Assembly: GCF_001440405.1 (NCBI RefSeq)
Contig: NZ_LLXX01000226.1
Coordinates: 494 to 41,064, forward strand
Direction: 5' to 3'
DNA length: 40,571 nt
Source of the DNA: Bradyrhizobium valentinum
GTDB lineage: Bacteria > Pseudomonadota > Alphaproteobacteria > Rhizobiales > Xanthobacteraceae
In this document: positions 8,101 to 17,050 of the stretch, piece after piece
Position numbering within the stretch: the first letter of the stretch is position 1
Layout: every line of letters starts with the position of its first letter
Translations under genes and position numbers: made by a program
The notes under the pieces: generated by a model
What the model was told of the DNA's origin: nothing
Database searches by the model: none
What the model saw: the letters and a program-made list of their open reading frames with translations, nothing else

Positions 8101-8811
8101 TCAATAACACCGCGACGCGGCGATGGTGTGCAGCCGGTTGTCACCGAGCACATGCGCCATGAAGCCCGGCGTCTGGAAAATTTTCGCAAAGGCCGGATCG
8201 CGGATGCTCAAACCGCCGGTGTAGGCGCCGAAGGCGGGCATCACGGCGCGTTCGCCGTCGCTCGCAAAGCACCGCCGCTCCATCGATCGCCCGCGGGTGG
8301 CGACGCGCGCCTTGGGATGCAGGTGGCCGGCGATTTCGCCCGCTACGCCGGTCGGCTCATGACGGAACGCAATCGGGCCGATCGCGACTTCGCTTGCCAC
8401 CACGCCGCCGAGATCGGACGGTAGCGCCGGATCGTGATTGCCCGAAATCCAGATCCAGTCGCGCCGCGCCTGCATCGCCGAGAGCGCGTCGCGATCAGGC
8501 GCCGACAGCCGTTCATGCGCGGCTCGGTCGTGAAAACTGTCGCCGAGCGCAATCACCATGCGCGGGTCGTGGCGCGCGATCACGGCGGCGAGACGGCCGA
8601 GCGTCGCCACCGTGTCATAAGGTGGCAGCAGCACGCCGCGCGTCGCAAAACTGGAGCCCTTTTCCAGGTGCAAATCGGAAACGACGAGCAGGCGCTGCTC
8701 GTGCCAGAACAGCGCGCCGGAGAGGTCGGCAACGAACGTGACGTCTGCAACCATGACCTTCGAGGCGCGCATCTCTTGATCGTCTCCCGAAGATTGCGCC
8801 CCCGCCGTCAC
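8101..8811 (-). CDS. pdeM: Ligase-associated DNA damage response endonuclease PdeM
   Basis: 236 residues. The calcineurin-type metallophosphoesterase motifs appear in order: S-D-L-H-L-E-K-G, G-D-S-F-H-D, G-N-H-D and, near residue 170, G-H-L-H. The S-D-L-H-L-E-K-G block and the adjacent Lhr-type helicase identify it as PdeM of the bacterial ligase-helicase-nuclease repair set. The GTG start at 8811 lies 3 bases after the helicase stop, which suggests coupled translation; ATG 8772, with GGGAGA upstream, is an alternative 13 residues later. The partner exonuclease and ligase genes are 5 kb away on the other strand. Confidence 0.85.
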   Translation of the reverse strand: MTAGAQSSGDDQEMRASKVMVADVTFVADLSGALFWHEQRLLVVSDLHLEKGSSFATRGVLLPPYDTVATLGRLAAVIARHDPRMVIALGDSFHDRAAHERLSAPDRDALSAMQARRDWIWISGNHDPALPSDLGGVVASEVAIGPIAFRHEPTGVAGEIAGHLHPKARVATRGRSMERRCFASDGERAVMPAFGAYTGGLSIRDPAFAKIFQTPGFMAHVLGDNRLHTIAASRCY

Positions 8812-8814
8812 GTC

Positions 8815-11388
8815 CTACCCCATCGCCTCTTTGATGAGTTCATCGGCGGCTTCCGCCAGCAACTCATCTCCTGCTTCGCCATAAACTGACTCGCGGCCGA
8901 TTTCCAGCATCACGGGAACGGCGAGCGGCGAAACATGTTCGAGTTCCCGATGGGTGATTCGCCCCTGAATGCGCGAGAGCATATCACCCAGACGCTTGAG
9001 ATCGAGCAGGCCGGCGGCGGCGTCCGCGCGCGCCGCGCGGAGCAGCACGTGGTCGGCCTGGTGCTTTCGCAAGACGTCATAGACGAGGTCGGTCGAGAAC
9101 AGTACCTGGCGGCGGCTCTTCTCCTCGCCGGTGAAGCGGCGCGGGATCAGGCCCGAGATCAGCGCGCAATTGCGGAAGGTGCGCTTCATCAGCGCGGATT
9201 CCGCCAGCCACGCCTCGAGATCGTCGCCAAGCATGTCGGGCGCGAACAGTGCGGCGAAATCGAGCTTGCCGTGGCGAACCATGAAGGAAATGTCGCCAAG
9301 GCCCCAGATCGCCAGCGCATATTCGTTGGCGACGAAGCCGAGCGGCCGGGCGCGGGCGCGCTCCAGCCGGCGCGTTAGCAGCATGCCGAGCGTCTGGTGC
9401 GCGAGACGGCCCTCGAACGGATAGCACACCATGTAATGCTTGCCGCCGCGCGGAAAGGTTTCGATCAGGAGCTCGCGCACGCCGGGCACGCGGGAAAAAT
9501 CCCGCTGCAGCGACAGCCAGTCGCGCACCTGTTCCGGCAGTGCATTCCATTGCCGCCGGTCGTCCAGCAGTTTCCGCACGCGTTCGGCCAGATAGGTCGA
9601 GAGTGGAAACTTGCCGCCCATATAGGACGGCACCTTGGCGTCTTTGTCGTTGGAGCGGGAGACATAAACCTGGTCTTCGACCAGCGCCTCGTAACGCACG
9701 ATCTCGCCACCGAACACAAAAGTGTCGCCGGCGACCAAGCCTTCGATAAAGTATTCCTCGATCTCGCCCAGCATCCTGCCGCCGCGGCCGATCATGCCGG
9801 TGGAGCCGGCCCCGCCGCCACGTCCACGCACCAGCTTTACCTTCAGCATCGCTTCTTCGACGATGGTGCCGACATTGAGGCGATAGCTCTGCCGCACCTT
9901 TGGATTGGCGACGCGCCAGCGTCCCTGCTTGTCCTGCTTGATGCGGGCGAAACGCTCATAGGTCTTCAGCGCATAGCCGCCGGTGGCGACAAAATCGACG
10001 ACGTCGTCGAAATCGCCGCGCGTCAGCGAAGCGTATGGCGCCGAGGTCAGCACTTCCGCATAAAGTTCGTCTGACAGGAACGGTTCGCCGCAGGCGCAGC
10101 CGAGCACGTGCTGCGCCAGCACGTCGAGCGCGCCGGTGCGCAGCGGCGGGGTGTCCTGCGCATTCTCGGCGATCGCGTCGATGGCGACGCGGCACTCCAG
10201 CACTTCGAAACGGTTGGCCGGGATCAGAACCGCGCGCGAGGGTTCATCGAGGCGGTGGTTGGCGCGGCCGATGCGCTGCATCAGCCGCGAGGCGCCTTTG
10301 GGCGCGCCGACATTGATAACGAGATCGATGTCGCCCCAGTCGATGCCGAGATCGAGCGAAGAGGTGCAGACCACGCCGCGCAATCGGCCCGCGGCCATGG
10401 CCTCCTCGACCTTGCGGCGCTGCGCAACGTCGAGCGAGCCGTGGTGCAGCGCGATGGAGAGGCCATCGTCGTTCATCCGCCAGAACTCCTGAAACAGCAT
10501 TTCGGCCTGGCTGCGCGTGTTGACGAAGATCAGCGTGGTCTTGTTGCGCTTGATCAGCTCATACATCTCGCCGAGCGCATGCCGCGCGGTATGGCCGGCC
10601 CAGGGCAGGCGCTCCCTGGTATCGAGCATCTCGACGACGGGTGCCGCCGCCCCGCCCGCCACGACTATATCGGAGGAGATTTCCCTGCCGCCCTGCTGCG
10701 GCACCAGAAAGCGTGCCAGCGATTCCGGCTCTGCCACCGTTGCCGACAGTCCAATCGCGCGCATCTCCGGCGCCAGCCGCCACAGCCGCGCCAGCCCGAG
10801 CGACAGCAGATCGCCGCGCTTGGAGGTAACCAGCGCATGCAGCTCGTCGAGCACGATACGCTTGAGCGAAGAGAACAGAAACGGCGCGTCGTCCGAAGAC
10901 AGCAACAGCGCCAGTTGTTCGGGCGTGGTAAGCAGGACATCCGGCGGATAGCGCCGCTGCCGCTGCCGCCGCGACACCGGGGTATCGCCGGTGCGGGTCT
11001 CGACCTTGATCGGCAGGCCCATCTCGGCAATCGGCGTCTCCAGATTGCGCGCGATATCGACCGCGAGCGCTTTCAGTGGCGAGATGTAGAGGGTGTGAAG
11101 GCCGCCGCTGCGTTTGACGCTGCGGCCGGTGGAGATGAGGTTCTTCTCGCCGCCGCCCTTCGGAACGGCGGAAAGCTCCACCAGCGTCGGCAGAAAGCCG
11201 GCCAGCGTCTTGCCCGCACCGGTCGGCGCAATCAGCAGCGCCGACGCATCATCGCTGGCTTTTGCCAGCAGCGCCAGCTGATGCTCGCGCGGCGACCAGC
11301 CGCGCGCGGCGAACCAGCGGCGGAAGCGGTCGGGCAGCAGCGCAGCCGTTTCAAGCGGCGTGAACGGTAAGGGATCAAGCGACGGCAC
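8815..11388 (-). CDS. Ligase-associated DEXH-box DNA helicase (Lhr family)
   Basis: 857 residues, the length expected for the Lhr-core helicases. Superfamily 2 motifs are visible: Walker A A-P-T-G-A-G-K-T (residues 54-61), D-E-L-H (about 177-180), S-A-T-V (about 216), and in the second RecA domain 'S-L-D-L-G-I-D-W-G-D' and 'Q-R-I-G-R-A-N-H-R'. A winged-helix and Lhr C-terminal region follow. Lhr-core enzymes translocate 3'-to-5' on single-stranded DNA and unwind hybrids; this clade accompanies an ATP-dependent ligase, an exonuclease and PdeM. Start GTG 11388 has no clear Shine-Dalgarno sequence but gives the expected N-terminus. Confidence 0.9.
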   Translation of the reverse strand: MPSLDPLPFTPLETAALLPDRFRRWFAARGWSPREHQLALLAKASDDASALLIAPTGAGKTLAGFLPTLVELSAVPKGGGEKNLISTGRSVKRSGGLHTLYISPLKALAVDIARNLETPIAEMGLPIKVETRTGDTPVSRRQRQRRYPPDVLLTTPEQLALLLSSDDAPFLFSSLKRIVLDELHALVTSKRGDLLSLGLARLWRLAPEMRAIGLSATVAEPESLARFLVPQQGGREISSDIVVAGGAAAPVVEMLDTRERLPWAGHTARHALGEMYELIKRNKTTLIFVNTRSQAEMLFQEFWRMNDDGLSIALHHGSLDVAQRRKVEEAMAAGRLRGVVCTSSLDLGIDWGDIDLVINVGAPKGASRLMQRIGRANHRLDEPSRAVLIPANRFEVLECRVAIDAIAENAQDTPPLRTGALDVLAQHVLGCACGEPFLSDELYAEVLTSAPYASLTRGDFDDVVDFVATGGYALKTYERFARIKQDKQGRWRVANPKVRQSYRLNVGTIVEEAMLKVKLVRGRGGGAGSTGMIGRGGRMLGEIEEYFIEGLVAGDTFVFGGEIVRYEALVEDQVYVSRSNDKDAKVPSYMGGKFPLSTYLAERVRKLLDDRRQWNALPEQVRDWLSLQRDFSRVPGVRELLIETFPRGGKHYMVCYPFEGRLAHQTLGMLLTRRLERARARPLGFVANEYALAIWGLGDISFMVRHGKLDFAALFAPDMLGDDLEAWLAESALMKRTFRNCALISGLIPRRFTGEEKSRRQVLFSTDLVYDVLRKHQADHVLLRAARADAAAGLLDLKRLGDMLSRIQGRITHRELEHVSPLAVPVMLEIGRESVYGEAGDELLAEAADELIKEAMG

Positions 11389-11495
11389 GGAGAAGAGGTA
11401 AGCCGTCCGGGCGAGTTCGTCGAGGGGCCGGAGCTACCTCATCTCGCCCGCTGACGTCCGATCCGTCACCCCCGCGCAACGGCTTCGCCGTTGTC

Positions 11496-11592
11496 GCTGG
11501 AGGTGCGAGCGCGAGCGAGCCTCGAAGGGTACGCGGCCCCGCTGGTGGCCGTCGCCCTTCGAGACGCGCGTTCCGCGCTCCTCAGGGTGACG
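11496..11592. repeat. Palindromic repeat (CTTCGAGACGC family)
   Basis: CCCTTCGAGACGCGCG pairs with CGCGCTCCTCAGGG within 11554-11591. A partly paired upstream unit (11496-11529) ends in CTCGAAGGG, complementary to CCCTTCGAG. The 234-base gap between the helicase and the binding-protein gene otherwise shows nothing. Confidence 0.7.
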
Positions 11593-11622
11593 GGACCACG
11601 AGCGAGGGAAGGCGCGCGCCCG

Positions 11623-12852
11623 CTACTCCGTCACCGGCTTGTCCGAAATGTCCCAGTCCTTGCCGTTGAAGATCGAGATATAGAGCGTCTTCATCGGGGT
11701 GTAGTCGTCGGGCGTGTAGCTGTAGGTCACGCCGTCCAGCATGTAGGGAGAATGGAAGCCCGCCAGCGTTGTGGCTTGCTTTAGAACGTTGGCGCGGGTG
11801 AGCTCGTCGCCGCAACGGCGCAGGATCTCCGCCATCGCCACCACCTGGCCGTAACCGGCAAAAGCGATGGTGTTATCAGGATCGACATTGGACAGGTACT
11901 TTTTGCGCAGTTCTTCGAACGCCATCACGTCGGGATCCTTCTCGAAGCGCGGCACGCCGACCTCCTTGGCGTAGCGGATCGCGACGATGCCCGTGGCGTT
12001 CTCGAAGCCGGCGGCACTGAGAATCGAACGACCGGTCGATCCCGCCGACAACAGATGCAGCGGCTTCCAGCCGAGTTCGGCCAGTTTGCGGATCGACTGC
12101 GACGACGCCTTGCCGGTGGAGATATTGTAGAAGACGTCAGCGCCCGATTTGGAGAGATTGATGAGCTGCGAATCGATCGTCGGCTCGGTCAGATCGTAGG
12201 TCTGCTCCATGATCACCTTGGCGGTGCCGCCGGCATCGGCCAGCACCTTCTTGAAGGGGCCAAGAAAATCGCGACCGAAATCGTCGTTCTGGTAGAGGAT
12301 GCCGACCTTCGCGTTCGGCTTCACGCTCACGACATGCTTGGCGAGAATGCGTGCTTCGGTCGGATACAGCGGCAGGCCCGCCATGGTCCATTTGAAGTTC
12401 TTGGGATCGTTCCATTTCGACGCGCCCGTATTGAGCAGGAGCTGCGGCACGCCTTTCGAGTTGAGGTATTTGTGCACGGCGGTCTGCGGCGCGGTGCCGA
12501 GCGAGCCATACAGCGCCAGCACTTCCTCCTGCTCGACCAGCCGCCGCGTCGCCTCGACGCATTTTGGCGCGCTGTAGGCGTCGTCCATGGAGAGGAATTT
12601 TACCTTGCGTCCGTTGATGCCGCCCTTTTCGTTCAGCATCTGGAAATAAGCCTCGCCGACCCGGCCCAACACGCCGTAGAGCGAGCCGGGACCGGAATGC
12701 GGCACGGTCTGCCCGATCTTGATTTCGGTGTCGCTGGCGCCCGGATCGTATTTCTTCTCCGCGGCCCGGACGAAGGGCGCGGGCATGGCTGATGCGAGGA
12801 CAGTGGCGAGCGCGGTGGCGCCGAATTCGCGCCGGGTTTGTTTGTTCTTCAT
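11623..12852 (-). CDS. ABC transporter periplasmic substrate-binding protein (LivJ-like, Tat signal)
   Basis: 409 residues. The N-terminus has a twin-arginine motif (T-R-R-E-F-G-A) and a hydrophobic stretch ending around V-R-A-A, so it is probably exported folded by Tat. The mature part resembles type I binding proteins of branched-chain amino acid or urea transporters: 'E-I-K-I-G-Q-T-x-P-x-S-G-P', 'E-K-G-G-I-N-G-R-K-V' and 'Y-G-S-L-G-T'. The ligand could also be an aromatic or organic acid. GGGAGA precedes the ATG. No permease or ATPase gene is adjacent, so it is an orphan here. Confidence 0.85.
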   Translation of the reverse strand: MKNKQTRREFGATALATVLASAMPAPFVRAAEKKYDPGASDTEIKIGQTVPHSGPGSLYGVLGRVGEAYFQMLNEKGGINGRKVKFLSMDDAYSAPKCVEATRRLVEQEEVLALYGSLGTAPQTAVHKYLNSKGVPQLLLNTGASKWNDPKNFKWTMAGLPLYPTEARILAKHVVSVKPNAKVGILYQNDDFGRDFLGPFKKVLADAGGTAKVIMEQTYDLTEPTIDSQLINLSKSGADVFYNISTGKASSQSIRKLAELGWKPLHLLSAGSTGRSILSAAGFENATGIVAIRYAKEVGVPRFEKDPDVMAFEELRKKYLSNVDPDNTIAFAGYGQVVAMAEILRRCGDELTRANVLKQATTLAGFHSPYMLDGVTYSYTPDDYTPMKTLYISIFNGKDWDISDKPVTE

Positions 12853-12957
12853 TATTGTTCTCCCTTATGGGAGTCTTGATCAGGCATTCCGGCCTCAGTG
12901 GCAATAGCTGACATGTCGCACGCAATGCCGCATTCGCGGCGCGCGTAGCGTCTAGAC

Positions 12958-13884
12958 TCAAGTTTTCGCGGCGACGGCGACCAGCCCGGGAACCGGCGCG
13001 TTGTCCTCGTTGCGGGCGGAGCGATCTTCCAGCAGAGATAATTTGAGCCCGGAGACTTCAACCGAAGCGCGCACGTAAGCCGCAGCGTGAGCATAGCGCA
13101 GCCCTCGCCCGATAACGACGCCCCCACCATCATGGGTCTCGGCGGTGAATGCGAGCAGAGCACCTGCAGCAAGCACACGAGCGGCTTCCGCCAGCACGGG
13201 GGCGAGATCGGCGACATAGACCATCGCATCGGCGGCGAGGATGAGATCGGCGCTTGCATCCGCCCGGCCGCGCAAGCCCTGCAGCATGTCGGCGACTTCA
13301 AGCTCGGCATAGAGGCCACTGGCGCGCGCCCGCTCGATCATGCGCGGCGACAGATCGATGCCGATGAAATGATCAACCCCCTTGGCGAACGTTGATGCCG
13401 CAAGCCCGGTGCCGCAGCCGAGATCGATCGCGCGCTTGAAGAACGCCGGCTTGCGCGCGGCTGATCGCACCGACAGCACCGCCCGGAACAACAGCTCCGG
13501 GCCGCGATAGCCGAGATCGCCCACCAGCGACGATTCAAATCGCGGCGCATACTGGTCAAATAGCGTCTGCACATAGGCCTGCGACATGCCGGACAATGGT
13601 TCGGCGCCGAGCCGCATCAATCGAAGCCCCGCGCCGTGCCGATCATCGGAATCGCTGGCCTGAGCCTTTCGAAACGCCGCAATCGCCGCGTCGTGCTCGC
13701 CGAGCTCTTCGCGGATGCCGGCGAGCGTGAACCAGGCGGACGTGAAATTGGGCGCCAGTTCGATCGCTTGCATCAGGAGATCGGCAGCGGCGGGTAGGTC
13801 GCCCTTCAAGTGCAGGTCGCGGGCAAATTCGAACCGGCGGTCGGCCATCAGATCGCCGGAGGAGAGAAAAAGGCGGGCAGGCAT
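12958..13884 (-). CDS. TPR-containing class I SAM-dependent methyltransferase
   Basis: 308 residues. Residues of about 15-80 form two tetratricopeptide-type helices pairs (A-R-D-L-x-x-K-G-D-L, then A-W-F-T-L-A-G-I-R-E-E-L-G). The second half is a Rossmann-type methyltransferase with motif I A-I-D-L-G-C-G-T-G (152-160), then G-I-D-L-S-P-R-M-I and E-V-A-D-M. The substrate is not evident; TPR-fused methyltransferases of this kind often act on proteins or small molecules. ATG 13884 is used; the internal ATG at 13848 is also possible, since neither has a clear ribosome binding site. Confidence 0.75.
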   Translation of the reverse strand: MPARLFLSSGDLMADRRFEFARDLHLKGDLPAAADLLMQAIELAPNFTSAWFTLAGIREELGEHDAAIAAFRKAQASDSDDRHGAGLRLMRLGAEPLSGMSQAYVQTLFDQYAPRFESSLVGDLGYRGPELLFRAVLSVRSAARKPAFFKRAIDLGCGTGLAASTFAKGVDHFIGIDLSPRMIERARASGLYAELEVADMLQGLRGRADASADLILAADAMVYVADLAPVLAEAARVLAAGALLAFTAETHDGGGVVIGRGLRYAHAAAYVRASVEVSGLKLSLLEDRSARNEDNAPVPGLVAVAAKT

Positions 13885-13951
13885 GGGTTCCGAAACATGT
13901 CATTGCCAGGCTTGCCGACCTCGCTGAAGCTTCGCCGGCCTGACACTAGAG

Positions 13952-14050
13952 TGCCCGGCGAAGCCTTGGCGTAGCCGGGACCCGGCAATCCATCAATAAA
14001 GGGAGACTCTTCAGAAGATGGATGCGCGGGTCAAGCCCGCGCATGACGGG
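13952..14050. repeat. Palindromic repeat region (GCGCGGGTCAAGCCCGCGC type)
   Basis: CCCGGCGAAGCC...GGCGTAGCCGGG forms a hairpin at about 13953-13979, and GATGCGCGGGTC-AAGCCCGCGCAT forms a second at about 14020-14045. Both are familiar short palindromes of Bradyrhizobium intergenic DNA. They extend into the open frame upstream of the exonuclease, which is why the later start codon is preferred there. Confidence 0.7.
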
Positions 14051-14075
14051 TAAAATCCGGCGCGAGACCTCCTAT

Positions 14076-15122
14076 ATGTCAGGCATGCGTCCGCAGGACA
14101 TCCTGATTCCCCTTCCCGCCGGCCTGTGCTGCAAGCCGGGCGGCTTTCATATCGACCCGGTGCGCCCGGTCGAGCGGGCCGTGATTACCCACGGCCATTC
14201 CGATCATGCCCGGCCCGGCCATGGCGCCGTACTCGCCACGCAGGAAACGCTCGACATGATGCGGCTGCGCTACGGCGACAATTTCGCCCGCAGCACCCAG
14301 GCCATTCGCTATGGCGAGGAAATTCGGCTCGGCGACGTCACCATCAAATTCCATCCTGCGGGTCACGTGCTGGGCTCGGCGCAGATTGCGGTGAGTTGCA
14401 AGGACACCTGCATCGTCGCCTCCGGCGACTACAAGGACGCGACTGATCCGACCTGCGCGCCGTTCGAAGTGGTGCCCTGCGACGTCTTCATCACCGAGGC
14501 AACATTCGGACTGCCGGTGTTTCGCCATGGCGATGCGGCGGATGAGGTGAAGAAGTTGTTGGCATCAGTGGCGCTGTTTCCGGAGCGCGCGCATCTGGTC
14601 GGCGCCTATTCGCTCGGCAAGGCGCAGCGTGTGATCGCGCTGCTGCGCGAGCAGGGCTATGACGCGCCGATTTACCTCCACGGCGCGATGGAAACGATCA
14701 CACACTACTATGAAAGGCGTGGCGTCGCGCTCGGCGAGCTACGTCCGGTCAGGGGCGTGAAGAAGGCCGATCTCGCCGGCACCATCACGCTGGCGCCGCC
14801 ATCGGCTACCTCAGACATCTGGACGCGACGTTTCCCCGATCCGGTCACGGCGTTCGCCTCGGGCTGGATGCGGGTACGGGCGCGCGCCCGCCAGCGCGGC
14901 GTCGAACTGCCGCTGGTGATATCAGACCACGCCGACTGGGACGGCCTGACCGCAACCATCGAAGCCACCGGCGCCGGCGAGATCTGGGTCACGCATGGCC
15001 AGGAAGACGCGCTGGTGCATTGGTGCAAGGCGCGCGGGCTGGCCGCGCGGCCGCTCGACCTCGTCGGCTACGGCGACGAGGAGGAGCACGAGGTGGTCGC
15101 GGCCGACGAGGCCGAGGCATGA
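14076..15122 (+). CDS. Ligase-associated DNA exonuclease (MBL / beta-CASP fold)
   Basis: About 348 residues. The metallo-beta-lactamase signature T-H-G-H-S-D-H-A-R-P-G-H lies near residue 40. Further motifs are H-P-A-G-H-V-L-G-S-A-Q, S-G-D-Y-K-D, E-A-T-F-G-L-P and, in the beta-CASP part, S-D-H-A-D-W-D. This matches the DNA-processing exonuclease (mRNA 3'-end-processing-factor-like) paired with bacterial ATP-dependent ligases. Start ATG 14076 (or 14085, three codons on) is chosen because the longer frame from 14022 reads through a palindromic repeat. Its stop overlaps the ligase ATG by 4 bases (ATGA), so the two are co-translated. Confidence 0.88.
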   Translation: MSGMRPQDILIPLPAGLCCKPGGFHIDPVRPVERAVITHGHSDHARPGHGAVLATQETLDMMRLRYGDNFARSTQAIRYGEEIRLGDVTIKFHPAGHVLGSAQIAVSCKDTCIVASGDYKDATDPTCAPFEVVPCDVFITEATFGLPVFRHGDAADEVKKLLASVALFPERAHLVGAYSLGKAQRVIALLREQGYDAPIYLHGAMETITHYYERRGVALGELRPVRGVKKADLAGTITLAPPSATSDIWTRRFPDPVTAFASGWMRVRARARQRGVELPLVISDHADWDGLTATIEATGAGEIWVTHGQEDALVHWCKARGLAARPLDLVGYGDEEEHEVVAADEAEA

Positions 15123-16954
15123 ACCGCTTCGCCGAACTTCTGGATCGCCTCGCCTATGAGCCCGGCCGCAACAACAAGTTGCGGCTGATCACGGGCTATT
15201 TTCGTGAAGTCGGAGATCCCGACCGCGGCTACGCGCTGGCGGCGCTGACCGGCGCGCTGTCGTTCAAGCATGCCAAGCCGGGACTGGTCCGCGATCTGAT
15301 TATGGATCGCACCGATCCGGTGTTGTTCGGGCTGTCGTATGATTACGTCGGCGATTTATCCGAGACGGTCGCGCTGATGTGGCCAAGGGGTGGCGATCAC
15401 TACGGCGAGTCTTTGCTGAGCCACCCCTCTCCCCCGCCCTCCCCCGCAAGGGGGGAGGGAGCCCAGTTGAGTGCTGCGCTGTCACCGCGACTCAACTCGA
15501 AAGCCGCACTCACAACTCTCACTGTTCCCTCCCCCCTTGCGGGGGAGGGCCAGGGAGAGGGGTATCCCACGGGTGAGCAACGCGGCCACAATAACCCTCC
15601 GCCGCCGACGCTGAGTGAAGTCGTCACCACCCTTCGCACCCTCGGCAAGACCGAGCTGCCGGCGCAGCTCGCGCGCTGGCTCGACGAGCTCGACGAGACC
15701 GGCCGCTGGGCGCTGCTGAAACTCGTCACCGGCGCGATGCGGATCGGGATTTCGGCGCGGCTCGCCAAAACCGCCGCGGCCGCACTCGGCGACAAGGACC
15801 CGCACGAGATCGAACTGATCTGGCCGGGACTTTCCCCGCCCTATCTCGACCTGTTCGCGTGGCTGGAAGGCCGCGGCGACAAGCCGGTCAACCGCGATCC
15901 GGCGCCGTTCCGCCCGGTAATGCTGGCCCATGCGATCGAGGATACGGATTTCGCCAGCCTCGATCCGTCCGATTACATCGCGGAATGGAAGTGGGACGGC
16001 ATCCGCGTGCAGGCGGTCTCGGGCCGCGACGAGCGCGGCCACATGCAGGCGCGGCTCTATTCGCGCACCGGCGAGGACATCAGCAAGAGCTTTCCCGACC
16101 TCTTGCCGTCGCTGCACCTCCCCGGCGCCATCGACGGCGAGCTGTTGGTGCTGCGCGAAGGCCGTGTGCAAACCTTCAACGTGCTGCAGCAGCGGCTGAA
16201 CCGAAAAGTCGTCTCGCCGAAACTGATCAGCGAATTTCCGATTCACTTGCGCGCCTACGACCTGCTCGGCGACGATGAGAACGACCTGCGCGAACTGCCG
16301 TTCGTCGAGCGCCGCGCGCATCTCGAGGCATTCGTCCGGAAGCTGGACGATTCCCGCATCGATCTGTCGCCGACGGTCGCCTTCGATAGCTGGGACGCGC
16401 TGATGGCGGCGCGCGCCGATCCCGCAAGCGCTGGGGCGGGCGAAGATGCCGAGGCGGTCGAAGGCGTGATGCTCAAGCGGCGCGACGCGCCGTACCTGCC
16501 GGGCCGCCCCAGGGGCCAGTGGTGGAAATGGAAGCGCGACCCGCACATCATCGACGCCGTCTTGATGTATGCGCAGCGCGGCCACGGCAAGCGTTCGTCC
16601 TATTATTCGGACTACACCTTCGGCGTCTGGACCTCGGGCGAGGACGGCGAGCAACTGGTGCCGGTCGGAAAAGCCTATTTCGGCTTCACCGACGAGGAAC
16701 TCTTGCAGATCGACCGTTTCGTCCGCCGCAACACCACGGAAAAGTTTGGCCCGGTGCGGCATGTCGTGCATGAGCCGGACCAGGGCCTGGTGCTGGAAGT
16801 CGCCTTCGAGGGATTGGCGCGCTCGCCGCGGCACAAATCCGGCGTCGCGATGCGGTTTCCGCGCATCAGCCGGCTGCGCTGGGACAAGCCGCCGCGCGAG
16901 GCCGACCGGCTGGAGACGCTGGAACGGATGCTCAAAGACGTGACGGCAAATTAA
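15119..16954 (+). CDS. ATP-dependent DNA ligase with an in-frame repeat insertion
   Basis: 611 residues, longer than the 530-560 I expect for this family. The nucleotidyltransferase motif I is E-W-K-W-D-G-I-R with the AMP-accepting Lys291; later motifs include D-G-E-L-L-V, the region V-E-G-V-M-L-K-R and the W-W-K-W-K-R motif V, then an OB domain ending near residue 600. The N-terminal DNA-binding domain is interrupted at about residues 100-150 by a Pro/Ser/Gly-rich segment encoded by a palindromic repeat doublet (15423-15563) that leaves the frame open. Works with the coupled exonuclease, and probably with the helicase and PdeM, in end repair. Confidence 0.9.
   Translation: MNRFAELLDRLAYEPGRNNKLRLITGYFREVGDPDRGYALAALTGALSFKHAKPGLVRDLIMDRTDPVLFGLSYDYVGDLSETVALMWPRGGDHYGESLLSHPSPPPSPARGEGAQLSAALSPRLNSKAALTTLTVPSPLAGEGQGEGYPTGEQRGHNNPPPPTLSEVVTTLRTLGKTELPAQLARWLDELDETGRWALLKLVTGAMRIGISARLAKTAAAALGDKDPHEIELIWPGLSPPYLDLFAWLEGRGDKPVNRDPAPFRPVMLAHAIEDTDFASLDPSDYIAEWKWDGIRVQAVSGRDERGHMQARLYSRTGEDISKSFPDLLPSLHLPGAIDGELLVLREGRVQTFNVLQQRLNRKVVSPKLISEFPIHLRAYDLLGDDENDLRELPFVERRAHLEAFVRKLDDSRIDLSPTVAFDSWDALMAARADPASAGAGEDAEAVEGVMLKRRDAPYLPGRPRGQWWKWKRDPHIIDAVLMYAQRGHGKRSSYYSDYTFGVWTSGEDGEQLVPVGKAYFGFTDEELLQIDRFVRRNTTEKFGPVRHVVHEPDQGLVLEVAFEGLARSPRHKSGVAMRFPRISRLRWDKPPREADRLETLERMLKDVTAN
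15423..15563. repeat. Palindromic repeat doublet inserted in the ligase coding sequence
   Basis: Two 40-base arms, 15423-15462 and 15524-15563, are inverted copies matching at 37 of 40 positions. Each also contains its own hairpin (CCCTCCCCC-GCAA-GGGGGGAGGG). The 61-base centre holds a further 7-bp pair (GTTGAGT/ACTCAAC). The element is read through in the ligase frame without a stop codon. Confidence 0.9.
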
Positions 16955-17019
16955 CATTCCAGCGGCGCATAGCGGCCATTGACTGATACGAGCGGGTTCC
17001 CCATGTGCCCCGCCGTGCC

Positions 17020-17025
17020 TATAAT
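17020..17025 (+). promoter_or_regulatory. Candidate -10 element (TATAAT)
   Basis: A perfect TATAAT 25 bases before the DUF6460 gene start, in a 96-base gap after the ligase. No good -35 at the usual spacing. Confidence 0.3.
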
Positions 17026-17050
17026 GCGCGCGACCCGCGAGGAGAGACCG

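Noticed and set aside
10108..11370. A 420-codon plus-strand frame
   Set aside because: Antisense to the helicase, rich in Arg and Gln without domain features or a ribosome binding site.
14022..14075. N-terminal extension of the exonuclease
   Set aside because: The stretch reads through a palindromic repeat and has no ribosome binding site; the conserved start follows at 14076-14085.
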